A stretch of 64,000 nucleotides of DNA from Paramarasmius palmivorus (GCA_037176845.1 JAYKXP010000012.1:806001-870000), one strand, 5' to 3'. Counted from the first letter of the stretch, positions 13,201 through 26,434 are shown. The notes: generated by a model from the sequence alone, not told the origin. Numbers and translations are program-made.

Positions 13201-16200
13201 ATGTGTCGTGATTGCGTGAGATTCCGGGTTCAATCAGCGCTCCATACCGTGTGCGAGTGCTGGACGATTTATATTGATACGCTGGTGTTAGAAGAGATGG
13301 TAGACGCGTTAACTCAGTGGTGATGGTGGATGTGTGATCCGGTGATCGGTTGCGCTTACGAGCTTTGTATTGTTAGGGGTGAGTCGCTGGAATGGTCTGC
13401 GTGTAGAGATACGGCTCTGACGGAATTGTTTCCCCAAGAGGCGCGCTGTTGTGTGTTTTGTTTCCTTATCTCAAACATGTGAGCTAGATTGGAGTGTGTG
13501 TTAGAAATAGAGGAGAGCGAGATTGCTTTAGATGGGAGAACGTTTGAGATAGGAGAGGTGTTATGTAGAAGAGCAGGTATATGGACTAGGACACTTGTTT
13601 GTTTCTGTCATATGGAGTAGTGCACCTCGTTTTTTGTTATAGTGTCATTCAGATTGATCTTGTGTCGCCCCGCCCACGTCCGTATCTCGACAGTCGGTAG
13701 GCGCGCGCCTCCCAACCTAGATTTGGGGGAGTGTTTTATATCCGAGTGATGGGTTATGATGCGTGTGGGCTTGAGGCGTGACTGTCGGGTGTTGTACAGT
13801 CGGGCCTATAGGACTGTGGTTGCAGTTTTCTTGTGGGATATAGCTTATTGTGTAGGGCGCTGGGGTGTAAGTTAGTGGGTGGCGGTGTGTCGTGGATCTG
13901 GGGGTTTTGTCTGAGGCTTTTTTTGCTGTGTTGTCTTTCCAGTGTGGTAGAGAAGATGTTTGTTTTTTTGTGGGTGTGTTTGCTGATGACCGTGCTCAGT
14001 GTGTGCGCGAGTGTTCGGGTGTATGGGGTCCCCAGTAACTAGTGCCGACTCTCAGAGAGATACGTCCTCTCCACTCTCTGTTTGCTCTACGCAGATGATG
14101 TATTCTAGCTTAGTATACCGCGAGATCATCATCCTGTAGAGTAAGATATTCTGGGAGCCCCAGATATGATGTGGATTTTTGCCCGTTCTAGTAATGGTCC
14201 GGACAGGATAGAGTGGGCGTCCCTCCTGTGTGGTACTGTGATGCATTGATGACATGTGAGAAAGATTCGGCGACTCATTAGAAAGAGTCCTCGGCGGTAT
14301 ATGTCCTCGCTCTTTTGTGTGCGCTTAGTGAGACGTGGTGCTTCGTCTTGGCTGGTCCTGTTGTGTCGAGTTTCCGTTTGTTGTCGTCCTCTCGCGATTC
14401 ATCACCTGTACATCACAAGAAACCACCCCAAAGAGGGCAGAATCCTGGTGTTGGGGTTGTGATATCAATGCGCCGAGAATCATATGAAGGAGACATGTTA
14501 TCATTCGCATGCTTAGTCTGCTGTCGGTTGTGGTCGCCACAGATCGCTTCACAGAACTCTACATGTGTGGTGTTTGTCTAGCCAGGATGTATTGATGTTC
14601 TCCGTCTTAGCTATCCTGCGTTCCCTCTCATAGACGCTCGGAGTTGTCTGAGAGTCTTATGTGCTTCCTTCCGTTGTTGCAGATGATGATTTTGTAGACT
14701 GTTACGAGTGTGTGATCAGAGAGATGTATGTAGATTGTAGAGATCATGTGTCCCAGTCCTCCCTGTAATCACATTCGTATGAGATAAATATTCCCCCCTA
14801 GATACTTGTCTGTCCGAGCTTAGGGTAATATTTGTCACATAAGTGTCGACTCCCTGTACGCGGATCTGTTAGAGGCCTTTGCCCTGTTGATTAGAAGGTA
14901 TATGATTAAGACCCTACTCACCCCATCACAGCACTTTTGTCGTGTCACCCCTCTACAGGATGAAGAAAGATAGCGGTCGGCGCCATTAAGCCACCAAAGC
15001 CAACCGCAATCGCCCGCCGATATCCCCTCCCGGACCTCTGTGTCATGTGCATTGCGTTTATAGAACACCCTACCCCCTCGCATTTTTCATGGCCCTCAGA
15101 CCCTCGTTTGTCTTTATAGTGTATCGCAGTTTCAATCACCCTTATGCTAATCAACCCTCTCTATCATTCCTTCCCAATCTCTACCCACTCCCATAATTGA
15201 GTGGTGGCATGACTAAGTTTTGGATACCCCAAGCAGAGATCTGACGTTCCCTGTCTTTGTGTTCTCAACCCGTCGAGGCTCTATATTTACTGGCCCTATA
15301 TGTGCCTTCCCTGAACTTATGAAATTGGAATGTATACGCAGATTTTACCATTCTTGTTGCTTTATGTTGTGTGTGCGAGTTTTGGAGGCATGTACTCTGT
15401 CGTGTAGACCGTACAGTTATGGTCATTTGTTGATTAGTCGTTACGGGCCTAGATGGCTAGAGATAAGATAGTATAATGTTCTTTTTTGTCGTGTATCGCC
15501 TCCATACCCCCTCACATCCGCACTTAGTGTTACATGTGCCTCCCTCATTGCTATGTTCGCTCTCTAGCATATGTATAGTGATAGTAGAAGACACCAGCAA
15601 TGTTCGTATATTTGTGTTCGTGTGTGCTCCTACATTGGGATGTTATGTGTGATTAATCTACCCCCCTACTGCCACTAGTATTCGAGTTAAGCTCTGCGCT
15701 GCTATTTGTGGTAGCCTGTCCACGGTTAATGAGAAGTAATGATAGAGATTGCTCGCGTCCTCTTAGTTATGCCCTTGGTATAATCGGACTTGGTTACTTT
15801 CTCCCCTATCTCGGAGCCTGTGTTCTCTGTTCTGTTGATTTCAACCCCGGCCGTCACAGTGTTTGCTAGACAAACTCTCGCGTCTCACTGCTGACGAATC
15901 ACACAAAGACCTATGGTATCTTCTAGATATTTCGAGCCCTCCCGAAGTTCACATATTAATCCCTTCGAATATTCAAATTAGATGCACAGAAGTTGCACCC
16001 ACCATCATATTTATACTGAGATTCTCGCACATTACACTCCCTAAAAAAATCCTGTCAAACGAATGATTTTCAGTTTCCTTAGGCGAAATATGTAAGGAGA
16101 TCTTGCCTCCCAGAGAGTCCCCAAAAGATACATATAGAGATGATCTCAATGATTTCAAACTCTCATGCCTGCAGCCTATATGTGTCTTACCAGACCCCTA

Positions 16201-19200
16201 CACTTACTACGTGTCCGCTTAGAGAAGAAACATGTAGACGTAATATCATTCTTATTTGGTCAGTGAGATGTGTGTGACGGTCGCTTGTGTCGTTCTTTCG
16301 TTCTGTCCTCAGACTCAAAACTACTTATTAGCAACATAAGAGCCCTATTTTATCCTGTAATCTGTCCATCACATTGCTAAAACTTAATTTCCACGATACC
16401 ACCACATAACTTTAGCTTTTATCAGAAGACCCACAATCGATCTATCATAACATCACCAATAAAGTGATCTCCGTATTTGTATATGTAATACAAGACTATA
16501 TGTACTGTCGCTTCTATATGATCACTTCACCATAGCACCAACCGAATTAAGATTCTCTCTAACTAATTAGAACTCAACGGTGTAACATATTTCTGCGTAA
16601 GAAATATAAATAAATCAGTGTAATGTGTACCACAAGATCATGTGTGCGTATGTAGGTGTGTGATATATAAACTCTCAGCACACACCAAAAACCACCCTCA
16701 CCCCAAAAACCCAAACATCACACCCATTCAAAACAATTAATATGTCAAACCTAACTATTATGTACCCATGTGTGTTGTATCTTGTATATAGATATGTATA
16801 CTTGTTATGCTGATTACTGTCTATCTGGTCTCACTATATAATCTATATGACAACAAACCTATAGTTATTTGTGAGTGGTATTTTATGAGCATATGTAAGG
16901 AACAACATTTTATATTGATCTTTTACGTCCATATATACTCATTCATTGTTATGTGATGAAGTATTATATATCAACAACACACCACAACCCCACAACCCAT
17001 TGTACGTTTGTGTGTGTAGGAGAGTGATAATTAACTTCTTACCATTTATAAAAAAAATTTTTATTAAAAATAGTTTGTATTTTAATGATAACTAGTGATG
17101 TAGTTAAATAGTTATATTCAATAATGAGTCACTTAAGTCTTAATATCAAACTTATTAAAAAGATGTATCACATATTCTCTCCTCTTGCGAATCACTGACT
17201 ATATATTAAACACTAAAATATAACATAAATACTTTCTATACCATATTTATTATTTTTATTTTTGAGAGTTTTTTTACTTCTTACTCATTAATCCACCTTC
17301 TAACACTCTCGCGCTTTACATTCGTGCGACCCGATATGAAGCGATAACTAGTAGCTCTGAAATTTCCTTTATTTTATCAACGTTCCAGGTGTTTATAGAT
17401 GGTGGACGTGAGAGAGATTTATCAGTCGCAAAGTCGTAAAAATGTCTTTTTAAGAAGCATTGTCTAACATCATAATATAGTGTCTTATTACTGTTGTGAT
17501 TTTTCATACCATGGTACTATCAAAGTTATCTATCTTCTACTAATTAATTATTAGATACTCACATTAATATTTATGTGATCTTACTTAGGGTAGTTCAACT
17601 TAGAGAGTTACTAGTTTAGCCTCTCATTGAGATATCCCTCACTATATTAGAGTTTTTAGGACTAGTACGCAGTATAACTATTTAAATATTTAAACCCTGA
17701 GTGCTCATCCTTTGTGGTAATCCTTAATTATCAATCTCATGTTTAGATCATCACAGGTATATGGTCTTCTTATGTTGTATGTAGACGTTGACCTCTTTTT
17801 TGTGTCGTAAGAGATGCGCGATACCTGCAAAACTTATTACTATTCACTGTGGAGTTTCTTGGTGCTTATATGACTATATTAATTTTGTGATTGTGTATGT
17901 TGTGATTCCAATCAAAGCTGCTGCTTGGTAGATTTTTGATGAGTGATTATATCCTATCGTAATGTGGTGAGCCACCTGACGCTTTGCTCCTGATTAGTGT
18001 CTGTCAACTGTATACCTCTGTGTTGTAAATAGCTATATGTGGTAGAAGATCTTTGTGCATACACTGCTGTACTTTGTGTATGAACATAAACGTCTTTGGT
18101 ATGATGTCTGTGTTGTTGTGACTAGGTTTTATTTTTTTAGACTGTGGATAATCTCATTCAACCTATAGATCTTGTATATTGAGAACTCAAACTTGTGTGA
18201 TTGTGGGTGTACCCCGCCTATGACACTCCCATCTTAAGTGTACTCACACCCGCAGTTCTGACACTTGTTTGAAGAGAACTCCTTGTGTGTAGTGCGTTGA
18301 GTTGTGTGGGATCGTTGTAGATTCGCCAAGAAGTTGTGATGTAGGATGACGTTATTGTAGTTGTCTCACATGTAATAGATTGTCTTGTGGAGCTTGTATC
18401 TATATATATCTTTCTTTCTGTTTGTGATGTGTGAGTGCCATATATATTGAACAGTGTATGGTTTGTAGACTGTTTCATATCTATGTAATAGTGTGTGTAA
18501 TCTATCGCGTGCATTCACTTCCTACTTTGCGCGCTTGCCAAATACCTCTTGTAATCTACTCTCGTTAGCCATCTATGTATATTAAATAGATGTATCTGGA
18601 TATTTTGGAGATTGTGTTTCGCTTATTGAGCTAGTCTGATAGTTTTGGTGCTACCTAATGTCTCAGGAGAGAGAAGATTTTTTCTGTGTAATCTCCAGAA
18701 AGATTCTGTCCGCTACTATGACTTCATCAGATCCACTTTTATTATTGAAACAAAAACCCACCTCTTATCCAATCCCCCCCAGACTCATCTCAATTACATC
18801 AACTCTTTCCCCCCCACTTCCAAATCAATAATAATTACACCCTCACAAACTATTCACCCCCCATACCTACAACTACCCTATAAACATCTAAATACTAGAC
18901 ACTCCTCCCCTAAATTCCACTGTACAAACACTGTTTCACAAATGAATTGGTTATTTACTAATTGAAAATAATACACCTCTAAACTTAAATTCTCTTACAC
19001 TGTTCGATAGTTGCTAGATAATTGACGCTGATGTGTGTAGATCTGTGAGACCTCGTATGACCTTTTAGCTTGGGTGTCTATGTCAATTGCATTGATTATG
19101 ATCCTCTAATTTTACTCTGGCGAATGTGAATGGGGTCTATGATGTAAGACGCACAGTTATCCAGCCGTCTCAATCTATGCAAGTGCGAACCGAGAGCCTG

Positions 19201-22200
19201 ACGCTTTAGGCTTTTAACACCGCCGCCTTATGTCTCTTTCATTGGGAAGTGTGCGATACCCCAACATAAAAACTCTCCCACACCTAGTTTTGCCGCGTTT
19301 GGTTGTGTCTGGACGTTGATTGTAGTGGTGGGTGAGCTTGAGAGTCAGCAAGTTTATTTTGTGTGTGTAATCTGTCACCCACAGATTAGGCATGGGTTCA
19401 TTCTGCTGGCCGTAGCTCTTGGGTTCTAGACTGTCTCTCGCTATGTGTGCACACCCCCTCTTTCCTTATCTAATCCTTCAAATCTAGTGTGTCTCGGAAG
19501 ACGCAAAATCACGAGTCTGAGTGTAATCGTGGTACTATGTTACTAACCTGATAAGGTATATAGTTATTGGGTGTGGTTTTCTGGCACGTATTCCACATAC
19601 TGTCTGCAGATCGTGAATACTCCGTCTCAACGAGAAATATTTATTAATCTCATATAAATTGATTGGTCTTGAAACCCCTATATGCCCTGTATTAGGTGTA
19701 GTACTTCTTTAATAGGATAATACATATCTGTCCGTCTGTGTCGTTATAAGCTTTGAGGTTTTGAGTAGTGTCTGTATGCATGATGTTTGCTGTATGTGCT
19801 CGTGCGCTAGGATGAGAGTGGAAGTGTGTCCGCGGTTTAAAGAACCAAGAGAGAAATTAGATAGTTAATCATTGAAATCTTGACTTTAAGACTAAGACCA
19901 TGAAACTATTATTAATATGTCTTGTGTTAGATTATATGTTGTTTAGTGCGTAATAATTATTTGTTACTTGTTATTCATTATGTTTACGTTATTTATATAT
20001 TGTTTTCATGTCTCTGTTTTTTTCATTCATTCTGTAGAGTAGTGTTGTTAGTAGTTATGACACTCCTAGACTAGTTGTGTGGAAGAGTTGATAGTGACAG
20101 CATTTGACGCCTTATTAGTTTTTGTTTTTGAGTGTTTGTTTGTGAGTTTAGTGGGATTTGTGTGTAGGGGGTTGTATGCGTTCATTTGTTTTGCACGATA
20201 GTATCAGCAACTAGCTTTAGAGGTTTAAGAAGCTTCATAGGTTGATCGCAGAGTGAGTTTGCTACTTCTCTTGTATATTTGTTCGGCCGCTGCTTTGGAT
20301 AGGTAGTTGGAGTTGTATATGAGATAGTGTGGTAATAGTATGTTAGAAATTTTGTTATTATTTGGTGGAGATGTAGTGAGTTTTGTTGTGTAGGTGAGGT
20401 GGTGTGTATATGTGGTGTTGGGTCCGTATCTTCATTGAGTTTGGTAGATGAGAGAGTAGAGATAGACCCTACTACCCAACATTTTAGCTTGCAAACCCCC
20501 CAATACTTGGTTTCTCAACGTCCAATTTGTACACTCCACGCACCAATATGATATATTACTTTATTAGTGGGAGTGTGTGAAAGGCGTCGCCTCTTGGATG
20601 TGATGCGCCCATCTTCGTGTGGTGTTGTGGGTCGGTGTGAGGGTGAGTAGTCGAGTAGTATGATTCGTGCGTGCTAGGATTGGGGGTTTTGTGTTGATGT
20701 TTAGAGTAGCTGGGGTGGGTTTTGGATGTTGTGCCTCGGTGGGTACTCGCTGTGTATTCTATTGTGGTGGAACGTAGTCGGTGGTCTGTTCTGTTCGGTT
20801 TTTAGGTATAATTGGGAGAGATCCCTTGAGAGGAGTAGTTCTCAATTGTGTTGTGGCACTTCACTTATTATTATTCGTTCAGATGTGTAGTATTTGGTGG
20901 TGTCGGAAATGTATGGATGTGTTCGGGTGTAGTGTGTCGAGAGTGTTGAGTTGTAGTTTAGGAGTGTGGGGTGTAGGGGTAGTGCGGGTGTGATTTATGT
21001 GTGATTAGGTGGGATAGGGTTATGTTGGTGTGGTGTGTGTTGTGAGGATTATTGTTATTGGGTGCTGTAGTAGTGGGGAGCGTGTGGATGACAGATGTGT
21101 CTTAGTGAGATTGCGGGTGTGTTCTGGTGAGACGAGAGCACGGTTTGAGATGGCTGCACAAGGGTGTGCGGAGGGATGAGCACAGGTGTGAGGTGAGGCA
21201 TGTGGTTCTGCTCTCGAGAGAGGGATCGTCGCTAGCCCCACTTGCGTCTGTGTGGAGCTCGCTAATTTTTGATGAGAGAAGTAATGGCTCACCGTGAGCG
21301 CGCTGGTGGTGTTGCGAGGGGGAGTGAGAACTGCGTCACACTAAGAAGGCGTTATGTGATCACTGCTCTTCGTGGGATGTGATTTCGTCAGGTAATCGGC
21401 TACGCGGATGTTATGGGACTAGGCCAGAGCCGGGGGAGGAGGGCTGTGGGGGTGTGAGGGGGCGTGTTGAATGAGGGGGGGAGGGGGGGGGGTGGTGGTG
21501 TGGGTGGGTGGTGTGTGGAGGGTGGAGAGCATGGATGTGGTGATGATAGTTGGTACGGTGCTTGTGTGTCTCTTAGAGATGAGACGCGTCAGGGGAGGTA
21601 CACTAGGTGGTGAGGGTGTGAGAGAGAGGAGTGTGGGTTGTTAGTGTTAGGGAGTTGTAGGTGTGGTGGTGTATGAGATTGTGGGGGGAGATGGATGTTG
21701 TGTAGGTGTTGTGGTGTAGTAGAGGGTGGGGGGCTCTGGGGAGTAGGGGTTGAATGGGGGGGTGTAGTGAGAGAACCCGCCGGCGTGCCAGAGATGGGCG
21801 GCGTGATGTCTGGTTGAGGCTTCCTCAGACTTGGAGTGTGATGGACAATATGTAAGTGTATTGACCTGATAGACTCAAAATCCAACAACACGGTGCGCAA
21901 GCTGACACCAACTGAACTCCCTAATCGGTCAATCTGGGCCTCTCTACGTCACTAGAGCTTATAAAAGCTAGTCTGAGGTCTAATCTCTACACAGGAACGC
22001 AATGCAACCAATGCCTAATGCTGCAGATCACAAGCCAAATACTTGATCTCTGCCAATACAACTTAAGCTCTTGTCTACAGCAAGGTCTCAACTAGACTTT
22101 CAATCTAGGGCCTGTCCTGAGGAAGTGGAAGCGAATGCAAAGGTCACTAATAGATCAACTAGGCCTGATCAAATGTCTTCTAAGCATGAACACCACTGGA

Positions 22201-22963
22201 TCAACTTATATAAGAGGTCCAATCGAAATGCACAGATGCCAGTAGAGCAAATATCAGATCAAAGAGGTCTATTCAACTGACAGCCACATACAACCTAATG
22301 ATATGGGCTACAGAGCACTCTCCCTTCGTCTTCTCTGCCCTTCTACCTACAAACTGCAAGCCTATATATACTGTCCAGGAAAGATAAGTAAGAAATTAGC
22401 TAATAAAAGATGGAAAACAGACAGAACGCAAGCGAAATAAGTGAGGAACAGAGATAGTCCATAGGAAATATACAAATCAGGGAAATATGACAGTCACAAT
22501 GTCCATATAAGTTGTTTATGCATGACCAATAAATAGGAATTTCTATCTTTAGACTCAGGAGTTGAATCCTGTGCCTGCGGGTTGGCGTTTAGCCTAGTAA
22601 AATTTATCTTTTCTATGCGCCAAGGTGCTTATCCACCAATGAGAGTCATTTCCGACTTCTCCACACACCGGAATGCTCAGTCATCCATGTTCTGGACCTG
22701 GCATATCTTTTACAAGTCTCCGCGTCCACAAGGAACACTTCTATAAGCAGTTTATCTTCTATATCAGCCTCCGTACCATGACAACCATATGCGTCACAGT
22801 TCTACAGCTTTGCCTCCGTGTCCGATCAATAGGAACAACTATGGCCAACAATTCTAGACTCGGCAAGTGCCTTCCATAAGCTCTCGGATCATATCTGCCG
22901 ATGAAGCCGTCTCCTACATCAACTTGGATCGTTCCCTTTGAACCCGCTCATCTCTTTGGTTGG

Positions 22964-23161
22964 TCATGAAGAAGTATTAAAAGTGTTTAAAAGCAAATAG
23001 TCCCCTTGATATGTCTTAGACCATGCACAGACGGTGTACCAGTCGTGATCCAACATAGTACAGCTCCCTACAGTTTTCAGGAAAGGGTCTGCATTGACAG
23101 AACCACTAATATAAGCTATAGCAGTGGCCAGATACCCATGTGAGGCGTACCATGTAACCAT
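22964..23161 (-). CDS. Unrecognised 65-codon open frame
   Basis: An ATG-started frame with balanced amino-acid usage (many Tyr, Ala, Thr and Ser, few low-complexity runs). No motif, signal peptide or convincing membrane segment stands out. It may be an exon of a decayed transposon gene, since the 33-bp dispersed repeat lies just upstream in its reading direction. It could equally be chance. Confidence 0.15.
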   Translation of the reverse strand: MVTWYASHGYLATAIAYISGSVNADPFLKTVGSCTMLDHDWYTVCAWSKTYQGDYLLLNTFNTSS

Positions 23162-23201
23162 ATACCTGCTAATATAAGTGCGTCTGACAAGTCCTTGACT
23201 T

Positions 23202-23234
23202 TGACTAGCTATTCAGGGCTCATACTAGTCCTTC
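23202..23234 (+). repeat. 33-bp dispersed repeat, copy 1
   Basis: Identical to 39370-39402. About 75-85 bases downstream both copies share a further similar stretch (AAAGTCAGG followed by YGTRTCA), so they are probably conserved patches of a longer diverged element. Function unknown. Confidence 0.85.
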
Positions 23235-23340
23235 AGAGTCCCAATCATAGCATAACAGAATATAAAAGTGCAATAATGCGTTCAAATAAAAGGTATTAAA
23301 AGTCAGGCGTATCAGCGGCTTCGATGTCGAAAGTGGAATG

Positions 23341-25278
23341 TCAAACTTGAAGAGCTGTCAGAAGGACGGAGAGGCGATCGGGGTCCAAAGTGTCCTGAGA
23401 AGGGTCCACAAGACGAAGGAGAGTGCAAAGGATACGAGGGTCGCGAGTGGATCGTTTCAGAAGCACTCGTCGACGCTCAAGCTCCTGCTGACCGCGGTGG
23501 AGACCCTGCTCGGCCAGAGCACGAGCATCCAAGGAATGTTGAATTGATGCGAGGGTCCCTAGGATCCCCTCGATCTGAAGCAGCAGCCCTAGGAACAGAA
23601 ATAAACACCAGAATAAGAAAAGAAGAGAAAAATTATAGATGAGAAAGCTCACCGTTGTGGCCCTGAAGCCCAGCATCGAAGTGCTCGTCCCTAGTACTGA
23701 GGGACTCGTCGACGGGATGAGTAAACGAGCATTTCTGATTGGAGCTCTTGCAATGCTCACAACCTGGATTACCATCGGGACGAGGGGCGCAGCCCTGACC
23801 CTTCTGCATGCAACAATGGCAGCCCTGAGAATAATAGTTGGGTGCGGGGGCAGCACTTGAAGCAGCGAGGACGGAATCGTAAGAAAGGGTGACGTTCCCC
23901 TGCAGATACACGTGTCCTCGGGTCGTAGAAAGCTCCTTGGATACGAAGCCGTCGTCCTCGTCGATGAAAGTCGGGGAAGGGGGCTGATAAGGCACGCGAG
24001 ATCCGTCTTTTGAGGCCTGAAAAGACATCAGAAAAAGAACATAGAAGAATATCCAGCCGACTCACCCGAGTAACCCCTATGATCTTTTCTCCAGCACGAG
24101 GAATGGCGAGATCCAAGCGCTAGTGAGGAAAGGAGGTCAGGAACAGCTAGGGGCGCGAAAGAGGACATAAAAATAGTTACAGGGTGTTTGATTGCAGGCC
24201 CCTTGGAGGCACTAGGCCTGTCCTTGACTCGATGTTTTGAAGTGGAGGAACTGGCTTTCTCCTTTCCTTGCTTCTTGGAGGAATGTGGTTCTTGCTTGAC
24301 GTGGACCGTGGATTCCTCCAGGAGCATGAAATCTGGGGAAAATCGGCGCTGAGAAATCAAAAGAGTTAGTAAGACCAGAAAATTAAAAGAAGAAAATATG
24401 GACCTTAACTCCTTGTGAACCGCTAGCGCGAGGTGGAGGACGCAAGGGCTCTTCCTCGCTCTGCTCGTAGCAGTCGCTACCATAAGTCTTGGCGTTCTCC
24501 ACATCCGGGTCCTCGCTAGCGTCACTCTCGACGTCCGAGGGACCGTGACGAAAGTCGGTGGTGGCAGGGTCTTCCTCCTCGTCCTCGTAGTCGTCGTCTG
24601 GTGCGGATTTTGCAGAGCTGGCAGTCTTACAAGGACGGGTCCTTGATGAGGATGCGACAGGTGGAGGAGTTGCGAGTTTAGGAGCAACAGGCAGAGGGAA
24701 GTTGCGACGAAAGTCCCAATCCTGAAAATAATCAATAAGAAAGATAACTATAGAAAAGAATGTCCGAGCGCACCTTGTAATCCTTTATGATCTGCGCGAC
24801 CTCCTTCTTGCTAGGGATCCATCCAGAGAGTTCCTTCCGAGTAACGATCTCGTCGTCAATCGCGACGGTAGCCAACCTATAAAGGGACACGAGGAGCCGA
24901 TGGTAGACATCCGGCACCTTGAACCCTCGAGACTCGTCGTTGCAGAGACCTTTATAGGTGCGCTAGGAGGGAGCATGAGAAGAAAAGAAAACGAATTATA
25001 GTCCAAGGGCTTACCAAAAGAGAGGCATGGTCAAGAAAGGTCTTGCAAATGACCTTGGCAGACAGTTGCTTCGAGTTCGACAAGAAGGTCATCTCGAAGT
25101 AATCGTTGAATAAGGAGATAAGGTCGAGACCGTGTTGATACATGAGGGATTGCCGTTCGAAGATTTGTGTGGGGGACATCAGATGGGGAGAAGCTGCGCG
25201 CGGTTTAGGATGCGCTCGTTTGGGTTTTGGGGCCTCGGGCTTCTCTTTCTTCAAGCGATTCAAAACGGGCAGCGACAT
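23341..25278 (-). CDS. Seven-exon gene with a Zn2Cys6-like cysteine cluster (function unknown)
   Basis: I join seven exons by GT-AG introns of 47-64 nt: 25278-25015, 24962-24774, 24721-24404, 24348-24181, 24119-24066, 24016-23653 and 23588-23341. Frame is kept throughout and the product is 534 aa. Exon 1 starts at an ATG and is Lys/Pro-rich. Exon 3 is strongly acidic (Asp/Glu runs). Exon 4 is Ser/Lys-rich, like a nuclear-localisation region. Exon 6 holds six cysteines at about residues 397, 400, 407, 417, 420 and 427, spaced C-x2-C-x6-C-x9-C-x2-C-x6-C, the pattern of fungal Zn(II)2Cys6 DNA-binding domains, with one extra Cys at 399. Exon 7 looks helical (Leu, Gln, Arg). Unusually for a transcription factor, the cluster is near the C-terminus. 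Similar multi-copy proteins of unknown function occur in mushrooms, often beside retroelements (recalled, not searched). The frame is intact and the splice sites are good, so it is probably a real gene. Confidence 0.82.
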
Positions 25279-25409
25279 CCTACGAGAACCCCTATTAGAA
25301 AAATATCTGAAGAAAGAACAGAAGAAAACTTACTTGAAGCGTCCTCGCTAAGGGGATGATGAGGGGAGAAAGGAAGAAAGGAAATGGGACTTGGTTGAAC
25401 TTTGTGAAG

Positions 25410-25416
25410 TTATATA
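25410..25416 (-). promoter_or_regulatory. Candidate TATA box of the Zn2Cys6-like gene
   Basis: TATATAA on the minus strand, about 132 bases before the ATG at 25278. Position and sequence suit a fungal core promoter, but no other element supports it. Confidence 0.4.
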
Positions 25417-26019
25417 CCCAACCCTGAGAATCCTGCTTCTTTTCGATCACATCACGGAAGCTGAGTCAGAAGTACCGGCAGTTACCGGCAGAAGTCCGAT
25501 AACCCTGGAAAGGCTAAATATAGCCTCTTTTCAGGCAGAAGACGTCCTAGGACAACAGAAAAACACCTAGGAATAGCTAGCTTTGACTCGGGGGAAATAT
25601 TCGAAGGTCTATGGATCAAGAGATCATTAAAGAAGATGATTGACGCTCGAGGAGGTTTGATAACCCCGGCATCAACTGATCGGACATAACGCGGACAGAG
25701 TAAACTGACCGCGCGCATCTCGAATACACCCAGAAAGAAGTTCATATGAACTATTCCAGACCGAGGACGGTCTAGATCTTTTGGTTTGGGGGAGATGTGA
25801 GGGTGCCAGAACGAAATCGCTGAAAAACAGTCATTTTGACACCAATTGTTGTGTTCAGAATCGCACTAGTACATCGTACTAAGTACTATATGGACTTGGT
25901 AGTACTACTAGGAACCTAGTAGTGCGCATATGACGAAGAATAAGATAGGCATGCACTGCGTAGTGAATACTAGCTACGCGCGCATAGACGTTGATGTCGT
26001 CGTTAGCCCTATATGATTG
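25417..26019. other. Intergenic sequence left of the copia element; possible LTR of another element
   Basis: A purine-rich stretch (25781-25795) is followed by TGTGAG at 25796, which resembles a polypurine tract and LTR start on the plus strand. The copia element sits inside whatever this is, and the plus-strand TATATAAG at 33213 on its far side could be that LTR's promoter. No second LTR copy is present, so this is tentative. Short inverted repeats around CTAGT occur at 25865-25930. Confidence 0.25.
26015..26019 (+). repeat. Target-site duplication (GATTG), left copy
   Basis: GATTG directly flanks the left LTR and recurs at 32381-32385 directly after the right LTR. A 5-bp duplication is the standard integration footprint of copia elements. 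Confidence 0.93.
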
Positions 26020-26434
26020 TATTAGCAGCAATAATCTAAGCGAGTGATGAAGCGCCTAACACTTGATGCCAAATCAAGCGGACCGTGATCGACGCCTAAG
26101 CGAATCAGCAAGGTCTAAGGACAGCGATTGGTGATCGAAAGACTTGTGAAAAGCCTTGAGACTGTGTTTAGCAGTGCTGATACAAGACAATAGCAAGAGA
26201 CGATGATATTTAGCAGTAGGTATGTACAGTTTATATATAGACCAATGTTCAACAGCATAATACGAATATGTACTAATGAAGATGCCACACCGACACGATG
26301 GTATGAGAATAAGAAGCATAGAAACTGCAAGGAACTGATGAGACAATAAAGGATGGTCCGATTAAAGAACAAGGACAATAGATATGCTGAAGAGATAGAC
26401 AAATAATACTATAAAAGGATTAATTATTCTAACA
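26020..26434 (-). repeat. 3' LTR of the copia element
   Basis: On the minus strand it begins TGTTAG and ends CTAATA, an imperfect short inverted repeat; it ends in TA rather than the usual CA. Identical by eye to 31966-32380. It contains no gene: short frames that appear in both LTRs are duplicates of one another by copying. Confidence 0.95.

Larger units (their letters stand above)
2429..21780. other. About 19 kb of strand-asymmetric low-complexity sequence, no genes seen
   Basis: No frame here reads like a protein; the open frames are short and made of Pro/Ser/Thr/His or Val/Gly/Cys runs that mirror base composition. Composition switches in blocks on the plus strand: 2479-3401 almost without G; 3402-4370 T/G-rich with TG runs; 4380-9560 very C-rich with many runs of 8 or more C; 9560-10000 T-rich; 10000-10400 C-rich; 10430-15000 mixed G/T; 15000-18640 A/T-richer; 18740-18960 C/A-rich; 19000-21780 G/T-rich, ending in G runs near 21480. 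No tandem unit, LTR, TIR or splice-site series was recognised. It starts by cutting a copia pol and ends near 21780 in ordinary sequence; the right edge is uncertain by about 100 bases. Most likely a low-quality long-read consensus; a real satellite-like region is the alternative. Confidence 0.7.
21781..23340. other. Ordinary-composition intergenic sequence, no recognised gene
   Basis: Base composition returns to normal here. Open frames are under 70 codons. 22964-23161 on the minus strand reads as a plausible 65-codon exon-like segment (ATG at 23161, rich in Tyr, Ala and Thr) but matches no family I know. 22071-22280 on the plus strand is open but unremarkable. A 33-bp sequence at 23202-23234 recurs exactly at 39370-39402, so part of this stretch is probably a remnant of a dispersed repeat. 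Confidence 0.6.

Noticed and set aside
2429..21780. Repeat-induced point mutation as cause of the odd composition
   Set aside because: That process converts C to T on both strands and lowers both C and G; here C runs are abundant while G is absent, and blocks flip strand.
2429..21780. Centromere, telomere or rDNA-type satellite
   Set aside because: No repeat unit, no TTAGGG-like array and no rRNA-like sequence was visible, though a real unusual region cannot be excluded.
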